64,000 nt of DNA from positions 1 through 64,000 of the forward strand of contig NZ_BBJT01000002.1 in NCBI RefSeq assembly GCF_000739915.1, in the 5' to 3' direction. Source of the stretch: Paenibacillus chitinolyticus NBRC 15660. Its GTDB lineage: Bacteria > Bacillota > Bacilli > Paenibacillales > NBRC-103111. Below the pieces are notes generated by a model that did not search any database, was not told the origin of the DNA, and saw only the letters and a list, made by a program, of their open reading frames with translations. Positions 1 through 9,177 of the stretch are shown piece by piece. The position numbers were made by a program, and so were the translations under genes. Positions within the stretch are counted from its first letter, which is position 1. Every line of letters starts with the position of its first letter.

Positions 1-284
1 CCAGTAGAATATCCGCACAAGAAAAATTTATCGATGCTCAACCGGTCCATCAACTGTTTAATATCCTCAACGATTAAAGGATAGGTAACCGTTTGTTTGG
101 AAGGCTGACTCTTACCGTGTCCTCTGATGTCAAAAGCAATGGTTCGAAAATGAGGCGATAGCCCTTGAATTTGGTATGTGAAATTTAAGCTTGTAAGAAC
201 CGGAGGATGAATGAAGAGGATGGCGGTTCCTTTTCCTTGATCGATATAATGCATGGAGTATCCGTTTATGTCGGCAGTAGTCAT
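1..284 (-). CDS. alpha/beta hydrolase, C-terminal part outside window
   Basis: This is the N-terminal 94 residues of an alpha/beta-hydrolase-fold enzyme whose remainder lies beyond base 1. The early strand-loop reads FIHPP where many relatives have an HG oxyanion motif. It is followed by FDIRGHGKS and by the nucleophile elbow GYSTG right at the window edge, so the serine of the triad is present. The ATG at 284 has GGAG about 7 bases upstream. The substrate cannot be told: the family covers esterases, lactonases and haloperoxidase-like enzymes. No signal peptide is visible, so it should be cytoplasmic. The family call is fairly secure; completeness cannot be judged. Confidence 0.8.
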   Translation of the reverse strand, partial: MTTADINGYSMHYIDQGKGTAILFIHPPVLTSLNFTYQIQGLSPHFRTIAFDIRGHGKSQPSKQTVTYPLIVEDIKQLMDRLSIDKFFLCGYST

Positions 285-500
285 CGTCACACTCCATCTC
301 CCATTTTCGGAATTGTTTTATGACCTTACAATCATCATTAGGATCTCTAAACAATCGAATAATAATTTAACCGATAAGGTTGAAAAACATTCATACAAGT
401 TTAACTTCTAAGACCGGCCTTGCCTTGAGCTAACGTTTGGTACAGCCCCTTGTTCGAAATTACACCTTAAAGCTATCGCCCATGCTGCGCGCACGACAAA

Positions 501-535
501 CAACCCGAGTGGAGCATTTAGCTGCACTCGGGTTG
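501..535 (-). terminator. intrinsic terminator after the TetM-like gene
   Basis: The 11-base arms CAACCCGAGTG and CACTCGGGTTG enclose a 13-base loop. On the minus strand they are followed by GTTTGT. It sits about 30 bases past the end of the ribosomal-protection gene. Confidence 0.7.
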
Positions 536-563
536 CAAATCCTATACGTGAACGCACACAGCC

Positions 564-2544
564 TCAATAAGCGCGCAGAACATGAAGCAAATATTCTTTC
601 CGATTCAACGGATTGTAATCGGTTCGCTCTCTTGTCGGCAAGTCGCCGTTTATCCGGATGAATCCGGCCGGCTCGACCAGCATGACGCCTTCACCCCGGG
701 TAAATGTATGCAAGCTTCTCTTGAAGCCTTCGGTGGCGGCTACGGGGATGGTGCCTGTTATATAAAACGTGTCGTTATGCATAGCCGTTTCGTGTACAAC
801 CGCTTGTACGGCGGATAGTTTGAATACCGCTTTGCTCAATATCGCGGCGGGGACTGTTAACTCGAACGCATGAATAGGCTCATATACATGGGTACCCGCT
901 TGCGCCAGCGCCTCCATCAATACAAGGGGTACCAGCTTTCTAAAATCACCCGCTGCCGATGTCGGGCTAAAATAACCGGTTTGGGTCAAGGAGACGACAA
1001 TATCGGTGACTTCCCAGCCGTACAAGCCTTGTTTCAACGTAGTGCAAACCGTCTCCTCAATGGCTTTATGGAAGGCAAGCGGCAGCGAGCCCAACTCGAC
1101 TTCCAGACGGTAGTCGATCCCGCTTCCGGGCAAACCGGGCTCGACTTTTAGTCCTACAGTCGCAAAAAAGGGATTATTGGCCTCCATGATAATCTCCACC
1201 GCCTGCCCCGTTCCTGCCGCTTTTTCCAGGCAGATGGTTCTCGTCTCCGAGAACCGGACATCTAATTCATAATCCTCCTGCAAGGCCGCCTCAATTACTT
1301 CTTTTTGCACTTCGCCGAAAATGCGGATATACAGGTCTTGATGAAAATCATCTTTCACCACTTGGATTAACGGATCTTCCTCCGACATGCCAATAAGCGC
1401 CTGGTACAGCAGATGCGCTTTGTTTGGTTCTACCGGTTCGATTCGCGTCTCCATTTGCGGAACGGCGAAGCTGAAGCGCTTGATCAAATCGGACCGCTCG
1501 CCGACGACATCCCCGATCTGCACATTCTCGAGTCCCCATACTTTGCCCAAATCCCCGGAGGTTACTTTGGCAGCGGGAACTGACTTTCCGTTTATTAGGG
1601 CATGCAGTTTTTTGATTTTGCAGATGCGCGTTTCATATGCGTCCTGCTTGTTTTTTCGCTGCAGCTTTACTTGTTCCCTCATGTTCATGCTGCCAGAGAA
1701 CAGTCTGACATAAGCTGCCTTTTCGCCGGACGGCTCCTTCTCGAGCTTGAACACGACACCCGACAACGGCTCTTTCTCCACATGCTCGTTCACCGGAAAC
1801 CACTCGGTCACACCGGAGAGCAAATGGGATACGCCCTCTCCCGTCACGGCGGAACCGAAATAAACCGGATATACATTCGCTTTGCCTTACTTGCTTACCG
1901 AATTTTTTCTTCACTTGCTCTTCGGATATACCTTCGCCGTTAACGTAAGACTCCAACAATTGCTCATCATACTCTGCCACGAGTTCGATGCATTGTTCCA
2001 GAAAAGCTGGATCCGTATTCCAGTCAAAACGGTGTTCGGCTACAGACGCCATCTTGGTTCCTGCATGTTCAACCCGGCAAAGGGAAATAGCGTTCGGGGT
2101 CAGTTTGTCGCGGATCCGCATGATCGTGGCATCGAAATGAGCGCCGGTGAGATCTATTTTGTTCACGAATAGAATCGTGGGAAGTCCCATTTTGTTCAAG
2201 ACGGAAAACAATATTTTGGTTTGCGCTTGTACACCTTCCACCGCCGAAACAACCAGTATAACGCCGTCTAATACGCTCAGGGACCGCTCCACTTCCGCGA
2301 TAAAATCCGCATGGCCCGGCGTGTCGATTAAATTGATCTTCAAACCATGGGCGACAAAAGAAACGACGGACGCCTTAATCGTGATGCCTCTCTTTCGTTC
2401 CAATTCCATAGCATCCGTCTGTGTATTTCCTTGGTCGACCTTTCCCAGCTCATTGATGACATGCGTATCGAACAAAATACGCTCAGCCAAACTCGTCTTC
2501 CCGGCGTCTACGTGCGCGAGAATCCCTATATTCATAGTATGCAT
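564..2544 (-). pseudogene. TetM-like ribosomal protection GTPase with one frameshift
   Basis: Two overlapping reading frames together make one EF-G-like GTPase of about 659 residues, close to the usual 640 of TetM-type tetracycline ribosomal protection proteins. The first frame (start 2544, RBS GAGGA) holds P-loop AHVDAGKT, switch region RGITI, DTPGH and NKID. The second carries domains II to V, including the tail typical of the Tet group (GLYGWEVTD, then YFSP). The break is near 1885-1890: removing a single A from the AAGTAAGG stretch restores an uninterrupted reading through VYPVYFGSAV. The gene is therefore either a recent pseudogene or carries a base-call error. Such proteins release tetracycline from the ribosome, but some relatives in soil Firmicutes are not proven resistance genes. 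A terminator follows at 501-535. Confidence 0.8.
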
Positions 2545-2670
2545 TCGTGAAAATCCTCTTTTCTTTGTTCATGTCATAATGTTCCTTTCGAATATGATTG
2601 AGTTGCCGCATTATAATCACTCCTATTCAAAATTTGTGCCCTTTTGTGTTGGGCTTCGGCTTTATTTTAC

Positions 2671-2710
2671 AAAAAAAGGATTCATTTTGAAGATGGATCA
2701 AAATGAATCC
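2671..2710 (-). terminator. intrinsic terminator of the MFS remnant
   Basis: The perfect 12-base arms GGATTCATTTTG and CAAAATGAATCC have a 9-base loop. On the minus strand a run of seven T follows. It lies just past the end of the truncated transporter. Confidence 0.8.
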
Positions 2711-2720
2711 TCCGGTCATT

Positions 2721-3190
2721 CTAGAAATCTCTTTGTGAACGTTTATATACCTTCATAGTAACCAGCCAACTGATGGCGATGATTCCTGCAAAAAGAAATA
2801 GCATATTGCTGTACAAATAGGTGGATGGATCAGCGTTCATAGGTAGCAGCCTTCGATCCAGTAAACCGATTGATAATAAGCCACCTACAACTGCAATACC
2901 CATCCCTTCTGATAAAAAGCTTGTGAAATTAAGCAAGCTCATTCCAGCACCCGTTTCCTTTTGTTTCAAACTACCCGAAACAATGGTGGATATAACTGTT
3001 TTCGTAAAAGAAAGTCCTCCAAAAACAAAAACTAATACAATTGTCATGAGCCATGGTGTTGCTCCAATAAATAAGGCAGCTATCAAATAGCTGATGGAAA
3101 GAAATGCAACTCCAATGGTTAACACGAATAAAGAACCTTTCCTATCAACAAGTAATCCCCCAATGTAACCGAGAAATAGGACACTCGATT
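2721..3190 (-). pseudogene. MFS transporter, C-terminal remnant
   Basis: About 155 residues with four to five hydrophobic helices match the second half of a major facilitator transporter. The cytoplasmic loop motif between helices appears as GGLLVDRKG, and a helix with GAGMSLLNF follows. The first half is missing. The open frame continues upstream only by running through methyltransferase sequence in another frame, so the N-terminal residues of that frame are not real transporter. The remnant is joined directly to the methyltransferase remnant near 3185-3190, as expected if one deletion removed the 3' end of one gene and the 5' half of the next. It keeps its own terminator. It is unlikely to make a functional pump. 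Confidence 0.65.
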
Positions 3191-3510
3191 TGGCCTTGCA
3201 ATTGCTGCTCCAACGTGTGGCCGAATTCAAGTGGTATTCTATTCTTGGCAATCTCTTCTTCTGTTGAATAATCAAGTTCCAAATATGGGATGGAATGCTT
3301 CACTTGAAGGACCCCTTCCTCTTGAAGATCCCAATCAAATAAATAAAATACGGGATTCATAAATCCGCTGATTAGGCTGCCTCCGGGCTTCAACACACGA
3401 AATGCTTCTTGCCAGACCGGCTGAATTTCAGGCACATACAAATTGGATACCGGATGTACAATCAAGTCAAAGCTATCCGCGTCAAACATACTCAAATCTG
3501 TAAATGTTTT
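3190..3510 (-). pseudogene. SAM-dependent methyltransferase, internal remnant
   Basis: About 105 residues match the middle of a class I methyltransferase: SFDLIVHPVSN (strand 4 region), FRVLKPGGSLISGF (the post-motif LKPGG loop), then [11 protein letters not shown] typical of the C-terminal half. The SAM-binding motif I should lie upstream but is absent: reading back from 3495 soon meets a stop. The 3' end is also lost, because at the QGQ motif the sequence runs into the MFS remnant. Both ends are therefore missing and no function is expected. The family is clear, the substrate unknown. Confidence 0.6.
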
Positions 3511-3591
3511 TATTATGCTCCATACTTTTCATATGCTTATGCCCTCCCCTAACTACGATTAATTATGAATCCTCCATTAAATAAAAGTTTC

Positions 3592-3624
3592 ACGACCCCG
3601 AACTTTATCTAAGCTCGGGGTCGT
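3592..3624 (-). terminator. hairpin downstream of the DUF1877 gene
   Basis: The 10-base arms ACGACCCCGA and TCGGGGTCGT surround a 13-base loop. On the minus strand an A/T-rich stretch follows with only a short T run, so this may be a weak terminator. It is about 90 bases past the stop of the DUF1877 gene. Confidence 0.55.
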
Positions 3625-3715
3625 TCCTTATGTCCGACAATATGAAGTTAGGCGAGGAATCTTGTGAGCCTATGTAATGATTTTTTGCCGTTTGCGATGA
3701 CTTAAATTATTGGAA

Positions 3716-4204
3716 TTAGAAAATATAGAAGATGAGACCTTTGCCCTCGGCTGCAGTTTGGCTGTAGAAACGCCGGATTTCGTTAAAATGCTGAAGCATG
3801 TAGGCAAATAACGCGTCCTCATCCTCGTCTGAAACAGTGCCCGCCTCAAGAGGATACACCTCTTCTTTGACCATGGCCGGGAAATCATACCGCAAGCGCA
3901 GCTGCGCTTCATCCAGCTCAGACATAGCCTGAAGCGCTTCTGCAACTTGCTCGGCGCGTAAGGAAAAAGCCCCGAATGAGCCAAAATCGATGCCTTTGTC
4001 TGACGTCAGCGGAACAACATAGCCAAGAGGGGGCTCTCCATCGGAAATATCACCACAAAGCAAGTAGTGAATCGCCTCCCAGGATCTATCAATGTCCAGT
4101 CCGGGATAATTGTCTATTTTCAAACTCTTCAATGCAATGTCGCCTGCCGCGATTTGCTGCACCAGATTGTCATCCAAAGCAAAGTAATATCCACGCATTC
4201 CCAT
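3716..4204 (-). CDS. DUF1877 family protein (YfbM-like)
   Basis: A 162-residue soluble acidic protein starting MGMRGYYFALDD. It shows the signature of the DUF1877 family: the N-terminal G-Y/F-ALDD stretch and LDIDRSWEAIHYLLCGD in the first third, followed by a long helical region. The length fits the family. Its biochemical role is unknown; members are scattered singletons in bacteria and sometimes sit near polymorphic toxin or immunity genes. The ATG at 4204 is preceded by GAAGG at a normal distance. Its neighbours are other small proteins of unknown role in the same orientation, but the spacing (86 bases to the next gene) does not prove an operon. Confidence 0.75.
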   Translation of the reverse strand: MGMRGYYFALDDNLVQQIAAGDIALKSLKIDNYPGLDIDRSWEAIHYLLCGDISDGEPPLGYVVPLTSDKGIDFGSFGAFSLRAEQVAEALQAMSELDEAQLRLRYDFPAMVKEEVYPLEAGTVSDEDEDALFAYMLQHFNEIRRFYSQTAAEGKGLIFYIF

Positions 4205-4289
4205 GTCGTCAGCCTTCTTTCCATTTTTAGTAGTAACTATACTGCTCTATTAAAATGTAACATCTGGGAATTGTGTATTTCAAGGCACA

Positions 4290-4511
4290 TTATATAACCG
4301 GGTTTCCCGTTTCAATGCTGTATTCGTCTTCTGGAGCTCCTCCAGCTAAAAGACCAACAGGGTCCCAGCTATTAATGATTTCCGTTAAAACCTTCACGTC
4401 AATATTCACCAATTTATCTCCTTTATACCGTAACGAAATGTCCGACTTCTCCCATGGCGTGTTCACTTTATCGCTTTTAGATTGTTCCTTCGAAGCCTCC
4501 CTATAATCCAA
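4290..4511 (-). CDS. small DUF1871-like protein
   Basis: A 73-residue acidic protein whose C-terminal half, from VKVLTEIINSWDPVGLL to APEDEYS, resembles the DUF1871 family of small Firmicute proteins of unknown function. The start is uncertain. A TTG at 4511 overlaps the end of the upstream gene by 11 bases, and an internal GTG would give a shorter product. The N-terminus (charged, ASKEQSKSDK) does not look like the family, so it may be a diverged or truncated copy. It probably shares a transcript with the gene just upstream. Confidence 0.45.
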   Translation of the reverse strand: MDYREASKEQSKSDKVNTPWEKSDISLRYKGDKLVNIDVKVLTEIINSWDPVGLLAGGAPEDEYSIETGNPVI

Positions 4512-4926
4512 TGAGTGTAATACACTCGTTTGTAATTAACTGTTCTTCAATCCACGTAATCAAATCATTGATTATTTCATCAATCAGAACCCTATTTTTC
4601 AAATACTTTTTTAAAAAGCTCTCCGTTTGTGTCTTAAAATGTGGTTGTATGTACTCGGCCAGTTCAGTCGTTTGATGATTATATAAATATTCCCTTATTA
4701 TGACGAATCCACTTATGATCTGAACCCAATTTTCCTTTGGAATTTCAAAACGATTGAAACTTTCGAAAGGTTCATATCCGTTTTTAATTGCGGGTCTTAA
4801 AAAGACAAATAAGTCATCTTCAATATAAACGGACTCAGCATTACTATAGCCTTTTGTTAAAACACCTGGGAATAGTTCATAGTAATTTTTATTTTTCATT
4901 TGATTTAATCTTAATAAATGACTCAA
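4501..4926 (-). CDS. hypothetical protein, 141 aa
   Basis: I do not recognise this protein. It is soluble, 141 residues, with alternating aromatic/charged segments (NYYELFPGVL, FEIPKENWVQIISGF) and a helical C-terminal half. The TTG at 4926 is chosen because GGGAG lies 7 bases before it; a later ATG (residue 10) is possible. Size, composition and the run of unrelated small genes around it resemble immunity-protein islands, but that is only context. Its 3' end overlaps the DUF1871-like gene, suggesting translational coupling. Confidence 0.5.
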   Translation of the reverse strand: MSHLLRLNQMKNKNYYELFPGVLTKGYSNAESVYIEDDLFVFLRPAIKNGYEPFESFNRFEIPKENWVQIISGFVIIREYLYNHQTTELAEYIQPHFKTQTESFLKKYLKNRVLIDEIINDLITWIEEQLITNECITLIGL

Positions 4927-5040
4927 TTTAGGACTCCCTTGTACGTGGTTAACGAAATAAATTTTGCCGTACTCCTTTTTCTAAAATTAAAAAGTGAAAT
5001 GCTCAATGACTTGGTTGCTCTTCCATATATAAAATATAAC

Positions 5041-5076
5041 AAAAAAAGACCCCCGCAATTAGGGGTTCTTTTTTGT
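5041..5076 (-). terminator. intrinsic terminator overlapping the end of dsdA
   Basis: On the minus strand AAAAAAGAACCCC, a loop containing the TAA stop, then GGGG and TCTTTTTTT. The last codons of dsdA form the left arm of the hairpin. Confidence 0.85.
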
Positions 5077-6402
5077 TCGTGTTAAATTCAATCCTTTTTG
5101 ATAATACTGCCTCATCATATCTTCAGGAACCATATTTCCGCCAGTCCCCCAAATAATGTGAGCACCCTTACTCATTTTTTCCGTTAAATTATGCTTGAGT
5201 AAATAATCGGTTCCTTCTTGACTTAATTTAATGGGTCCTATCATACCCGCCAGTGCTGAAGGTTCTAAATGAATCCCCTCTGTATCAACTAATTCCTTTA
5301 ATAACGTATACAAGTGTTCATCGCTAACCGTATAATTACCACTCAGAAACGGTTCTATGGTTTTACCCACAAATCCGGATGGTCTTCCAACAGCAAGTCC
5401 GTCAGCATCTGTAACATTATCAAGCCCAATATCTTGTACGGAAATTTTATCGTGAAGTCCGGTCATTAAACCAAGTAACATGCATGGAGAGTGGGTAGGT
5501 TCTGCAAAGAAGCAGTGAACATGATCTTGATACAATAACTTCAATCCAAAAGCTATACCGCCAGGACCCCCACCTACTCCACATGGAAGGTAAACAAACA
5601 AAGGATGATGTTCATCAATTGTTATCTCTAACTCTTCTAATTGTTTTTTTAATCGAGATGCTGCTACTGCGTATCCTAAAAACAGATCATGAGAATTTTC
5701 ATCATCTACAAAATAACAGGAAGGGTCCCCGTCTGCTTGGAGCCGGCCTTCCTCTACTGCTTTACTATAATCCGATTCATATTCAATTACATTCACATTT
5801 TTGTTTCGGAGCAAGTCTTTTTTCCATTGTTTTGCATCAGCCGACATATGAACGGTCACATTAAAGCCTAATTTCGCACTCATTATGCCTATGCTAAGTC
5901 CTAAATTTCCAGTCGAGCCTACTGCGATTGAATATTGGGAGAAGAATGTTCGAAACCGAGCACTATCTAAAATGGAATAGTCATCTTGAATCGTCAGCAA
6001 TTGATGTTGAAGAGCTAATTCTTCCGCATGTTTGAGAACTTCATAAATCCCGCCTCTTGCTTTTATAGACCCCGATATAGGAAGGTGACTATCACACTTA
6101 AGCAATAATTCACCTAATATAGGCTGCTGATAATTTTGCTCTAAGAATTGTTTCATGGAAGGAATTCTCTTTAAAGGAGATTCTATTATCCCATTCATCG
6201 GTTTTGTTTCCGGGAAAACCTTGGCAATATACGGAGCAAAACGCTTCAACCGTTCCTCTGCATCCCTAACATCATCTTGAGTAAGGGGGGATTTTGTGAT
6301 TCCTGTTTCAAACTTTTCAAGTTTAGGATTTAACCACAATATTTCCTTCGTGGAGATGAGTTTGTTTAGTAAAGGCAGCTCGCTGAATTCAAACTCTTTC
6401 AC
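5059..6402 (-). CDS. dsdA: D-serine ammonia-lyase (D-serine dehydratase)
   Basis: A PLP-dependent fold-type II enzyme that converts D-serine to pyruvate and ammonia in the cytoplasm. From the GTG at 6402 it is 447 residues, close to E. coli DsdA (442). The PLP lysine is in SGSIKARGG (Lys about 114). The glycine-rich phosphate loop GVGGGPGG and the family stretch [14 protein letters not shown] follow. GTG 6402 is preferred because GAGGAGG lies 9 bases upstream; the longer frame starting at 6447 would place the RBS inside the gene. It is divergent from an XRE-cupin regulator across a repeat-rich 160-base gap, so that regulator probably controls it. Its stop codon is inside its own terminator. 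Confidence 0.93.
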   Translation of the reverse strand: MKEFEFSELPLLNKLISTKEILWLNPKLEKFETGITKSPLTQDDVRDAEERLKRFAPYIAKVFPETKPMNGIIESPLKRIPSMKQFLEQNYQQPILGELLLKCDSHLPISGSIKARGGIYEVLKHAEELALQHQLLTIQDDYSILDSARFRTFFSQYSIAVGSTGNLGLSIGIMSAKLGFNVTVHMSADAKQWKKDLLRNKNVNVIEYESDYSKAVEEGRLQADGDPSCYFVDDENSHDLFLGYAVAASRLKKQLEELEITIDEHHPLFVYLPCGVGGGPGGIAFGLKLLYQDHVHCFFAEPTHSPCMLLGLMTGLHDKISVQDIGLDNVTDADGLAVGRPSGFVGKTIEPFLSGNYTVSDEHLYTLLKELVDTEGIHLEPSALAGMIGPIKLSQEGTDYLLKHNLTEKMSKGAHIIWGTGGNMVPEDMMRQYYQKGLNLTRTKKNP

Positions 6403-6451
6403 TTGATCAATCCTCCTCATTGACTTGATTATCGTCATCAAAACCAAGTAA

Positions 6452-6513
6452 AATGTAACTTATAAATGTTAAATACAGTTTAACACGAATGGATTCTTTT
6501 GTTAAGTTACATT
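6452..6513. promoter_or_regulatory. inverted repeats between dsdA and its putative regulator
   Basis: The divergent gap holds two nested symmetries. AATGTAACTTA at 6452-6462 is exactly inverted as TAAGTTACATT at 6503-6513. Between them GTTAAA-TACAG-TTTAAC forms a second palindrome at 6468-6484. Such symmetry between a metabolic gene and an HTH gene is the usual place for an operator. Binding is inferred. Confidence 0.5.
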
Positions 6514-6563
6514 TAATAATGTTAAATGAAAATTAACGATTGATGATCAAGGGGTGCATTGGA

Positions 6564-7109
6564 ATGGAAAATATAGATATCGGTAAAAAGGTTGAAAAAT
6601 ATAGAAAAGCTAAAGACTTTAGTATTAGACAATTAGCAAAGTTAGCTGAAATCACGCCTTCCATGTTGAGCCAAATCGAACGCGGCTTAGCAAACCCTTC
6701 TATTCAGACTATTAAGGTTTTAGCGAAATCTCTAGAAGTTCCTACATTCAGTTTTTTCATGGAAGAAACAAACACGGTTGATTTAGTGGTTAGATCTACT
6801 AACCGAAAGAAAATGGTCATGGATAACATCTCTTATGAGCTAGTTTCGCCTGATTTTACTGGAAACCTGGCAACAGCAATTATGAATTTGCCACCGAACA
6901 CCGCTTCATCCGAGAAACAGATGGAACATAAAGGAGAAGAGGTTGCTTTTGTGTTAGAAGGGAAAATTAAAGTAATTTTAAACGATGAAGAATACGTATT
7001 GGAACCTGGCGACAGTGTAAAAATACCGGCACAAATGAAGCACAAATGGGAAAATAATTTTAATGAACATGCTGCCATACTTTTTTCGGTGACTCCGCCA
7101 GCTTTTTAA
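6564..7109 (+). CDS. XRE-family regulator with cupin domain
   Basis: A 181-residue transcription factor. Residues about 8-62 form an XRE helix-turn-helix (IRQLAKLAEITPSMLSQIERG is the HTH core), and about 105-178 a small cupin barrel (HKGEEVAFVLEGKI, then LEPGDSVKIPAQMKHKWEN). This SutR/PuuR-like architecture usually senses a small metabolite in the cupin. The ATG at 6564 is chosen for AAGGGG 9 bases upstream over an earlier ATG at 6540. It is divergent from dsdA with inverted repeats between, so D-serine or a related amino acid is a reasonable ligand guess, not shown by sequence. Confidence 0.88.
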   Translation: MENIDIGKKVEKYRKAKDFSIRQLAKLAEITPSMLSQIERGLANPSIQTIKVLAKSLEVPTFSFFMEETNTVDLVVRSTNRKKMVMDNISYELVSPDFTGNLATAIMNLPPNTASSEKQMEHKGEEVAFVLEGKIKVILNDEEYVLEPGDSVKIPAQMKHKWENNFNEHAAILFSVTPPAF

Positions 7110-7238
7110 TTTGGCTGATACGAATATGCGGTGCTCATAGATCCTCCGTTGAAATAATTGACTTCCGAACGAAACGCTTACCGAATTTTGACTAGCTGCT
7201 CTGCTTTTTTCTGTTCTCACTAAAATGCTGAACACCTT

Positions 7239-8075
7239 TTAGCGAATTTCCCTCGGCTTCCTCCTGCGAAGTGAAGATAAGCATTTCGTAAAAGTACCAA
7301 GTGAAAATAACGTTAAGAACAAAATCATTAGCCACCCAAGGACTGGGATGTTCGCGATCGCCGCAATTAGAGAAGCTCCGATGATTAGTCTAACCCATTC
7401 ATTGGGTACCCACTTTTCTTGCAAAAATCCCCCAACCAGATAACTCAGGGATGTAATCCCTACGATGTAGGCGATCATCAGTAAAAGGATGGCAAGTAGC
7501 AGAAGCGGAATACCGATAATCGTCACGATACACAGCGTACAGAAAGCTGCTAAAATGATGAAGCTTAAACCGCCAAGATATAATTGTCTTTTCCAGGACA
7601 GATCGGGCTGCCGTTTTATCCACCCTGCAGCTTTACGTCCTCCGATTAAATAGGTCAACACGGGTATCACAACTAGCAATAGACTACAGGTAAGTTGGAC
7701 GGCCCATACCCCCGCAACCAAACCTCCTCCAATAAGAAGGCTGTTCTGCGTAGCAGTATCAAGCGTAAAATTAAGAATATCATCACCAGTTTGAGCGCCT
7801 TCATCTTGTGTAATCCGCCCGCCGATGACCACGATAGCTCCGTCGACCTTCGCGGTTGACGCGAGATGTAGGTTTCCATTTACGACAACTACGGTTCCTG
7901 TTACATGATCAAGAATGTCGGCATCCCCCCCGAGCACATACAAGTTGTCCATCGTCTGTCCCGCGGGAACAGTTGTCGTTGAATGCTCAAAAAAACTGCG
8001 GGCGGAGGCGTCTTGGGGAATAAAAATTAATATTACCGCAATAAGGAGTCCAAGCATTGAGCATATTTTTTTCAT
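7239..8075 (-). CDS. membrane protein with N-terminal beta-repeat domain, sigma-factor operon
   Basis: 278 residues. A signal peptide (MKKICSMLGLLIAVILIFIPQDASA) is followed by an extracytoplasmic stretch with repeating short V/G-rich strands (LYVLGGDADI, GTVVVVNGNL, GAIVVIGGRI) like the polymer-forming cytoskeletal (bactofilin-like) repeat. At least four membrane helices come after that (about 110-270) and a basic tail SSLRRRKPR. It begins 13 bases after the anti-sigma gene, so it is the third gene of the sigma operon. It may help sense or respond to envelope stress, but its activity is unknown. The domain resemblance is read by eye. Confidence 0.65.
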   Translation of the reverse strand: MKKICSMLGLLIAVILIFIPQDASARSFFEHSTTTVPAGQTMDNLYVLGGDADILDHVTGTVVVVNGNLHLASTAKVDGAIVVIGGRITQDEGAQTGDDILNFTLDTATQNSLLIGGGLVAGVWAVQLTCSLLLVVIPVLTYLIGGRKAAGWIKRQPDLSWKRQLYLGGLSFIILAAFCTLCIVTIIGIPLLLLAILLLMIAYIVGITSLSYLVGGFLQEKWVPNEWVRLIIGASLIAAIANIPVLGWLMILFLTLFSLGTFTKCLSSLRRRKPREIR

Positions 8076-8088
8076 AATTCTACTCCCC

Positions 8089-8568
8089 TCATACAGTAGC
8101 CGATCTAAGTAACCTGCGAAGCGATAGTAAGGAAACTACCAGTACAGTCAACGAAAGAGCGACCGTAACTCCTGCAACGACTGGCATACTTGACACTGCA
8201 TGCGGTATCGTAAATAGAAGCGCTTTTCCGATCACTAATGCGCCATTCATGAAATGAACAGCGACGGGCCATGCTGCGATTGTAAGCAGGATAACCACCA
8301 CCGCGGCTAACAAAGGTACCAAAAGCCATAGCTTCCCGAGATTACGTATTTTACTTTCATGTGCGACAGCCTGCATGACACGATTTTCAAAACCTGCCGG
8401 TTCGGCAAGCGCGAACATCTCTGCTGAAAATGACTGCTTTAGCTCCATGAATTCATTCAGCAACAAACGGCAGGACTGACAATGAGCTAAGTGCGATTCG
8501 ATTTCGAGTCGCTCTTCTTCATTCAATTCCTCATCCATGTAGGCTGACAATTGTTCTTCGGGGCACAA
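8089..8568 (-). CDS. membrane anti-sigma factor with zinc-finger (HC2) domain
   Basis: A 159-residue anti-sigma factor. The N-terminal 50 residues carry the zinc-binding ZAS motif H-x3-C-x2-C (HLAHCQSC) after the typical SAYMDEELNEEER helix. Two to three hydrophobic helices follow from about residue 75 to the end. It would hold the ECF sigma factor at the membrane until an envelope signal releases it. The start is a TTG at 8568, overlapping the sigma gene's stop region (stop 8572-8570); GGAGGGGG in the end of the sigma gene is its RBS. A longer reading from 8700 is only sigma-gene sequence in another frame. The pair is translationally coupled. Confidence 0.85.
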   Translation of the reverse strand: MCPEEQLSAYMDEELNEEERLEIESHLAHCQSCRLLLNEFMELKQSFSAEMFALAEPAGFENRVMQAVAHESKIRNLGKLWLLVPLLAAVVVILLTIAAWPVAVHFMNGALVIGKALLFTIPHAVSSMPVVAGVTVALSLTVLVVSLLSLRRLLRSATV

Positions 8569-8569
8569 A

Positions 8570-9103
8570 TTAGTCCCCCTCCCCTCGGTTCCATATTTTC
8601 CGAAGTGCCATTCTTGCGGAGAATAAACGGGACTTGACTGTCCCAATCGGTATTCCTGTTTGTTCGGCGATTTCTTCATAACGAAAGCCCTGCACGTCAT
8701 GTAAGAGCAGGATTTCTCTGTGATCGACCGAAAGATGTGACAGCGCTTCTTGTAATGAGACCTTCAAATTCGGATCACGGGCGGAAAAATCAGGAACAGT
8801 TTCGTTGGACATTTCCCCGATCTCCACGGATCTGGCTCGTTGTTTCAGTTTATCTTTACATAAATTCGAGACAATGCGCATGAGCCAACTATAGAATGCA
8901 TGAACATCATCCAGCTTTCCCAGCGCAAAATAGACTTTCATGAATATTTCCTGGGCCGCATCTTCGGCTTCTCCCCGGTCGCCCAGTAAACCGTAGGTAT
9001 GACGAAAGACATGACCTTTAAAACGAGTAACGAGTTCCGAGAACGCTTCCTCATTGCCTCGTCTTGCTCGCTCAATAATTTTACTTAGCTCCTCATCCAC
9101 CAC
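8570..9103 (-). CDS. ECF sigma-70 factor (SigW/SigM-like group)
   Basis: A 177-residue extracytoplasmic-function sigma factor with region 2 (AEDAAQEIFMKVYFALGKL and the FYSWLMRIVSNLCKD helix) and region 4 (YEEIAEQTGIPIGTVKSRLFSAR). It directs RNA polymerase to a small stress regulon. Two consecutive GTG codons at 9103 and 9100 can start it; AGGAG lies about 10 bases before the first. It heads a three-gene operon with its anti-sigma factor and a membrane protein. A PAP2 phosphatase lies upstream in the same direction, as is common for envelope-stress sigma targets, though no target promoter could be recognised. Confidence 0.92.
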   Translation of the reverse strand: MVDEELSKIIERARRGNEEAFSELVTRFKGHVFRHTYGLLGDRGEAEDAAQEIFMKVYFALGKLDDVHAFYSWLMRIVSNLCKDKLKQRARSVEIGEMSNETVPDFSARDPNLKVSLQEALSHLSVDHREILLLHDVQGFRYEEIAEQTGIPIGTVKSRLFSARMALRKIWNRGEGD

Positions 9104-9177
9104 GTGTTTTCAACTCCTGCCGATAAGGAAGCTTTCCCCATAATGCCATAATTCTATCCTTAATCCGCTTTGTTCTG

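Noticed and set aside
437-661. Rightward 74-residue frame
   Set aside because: Overlaps the terminator and the antisense of the TetM-like gene; no RBS or family.
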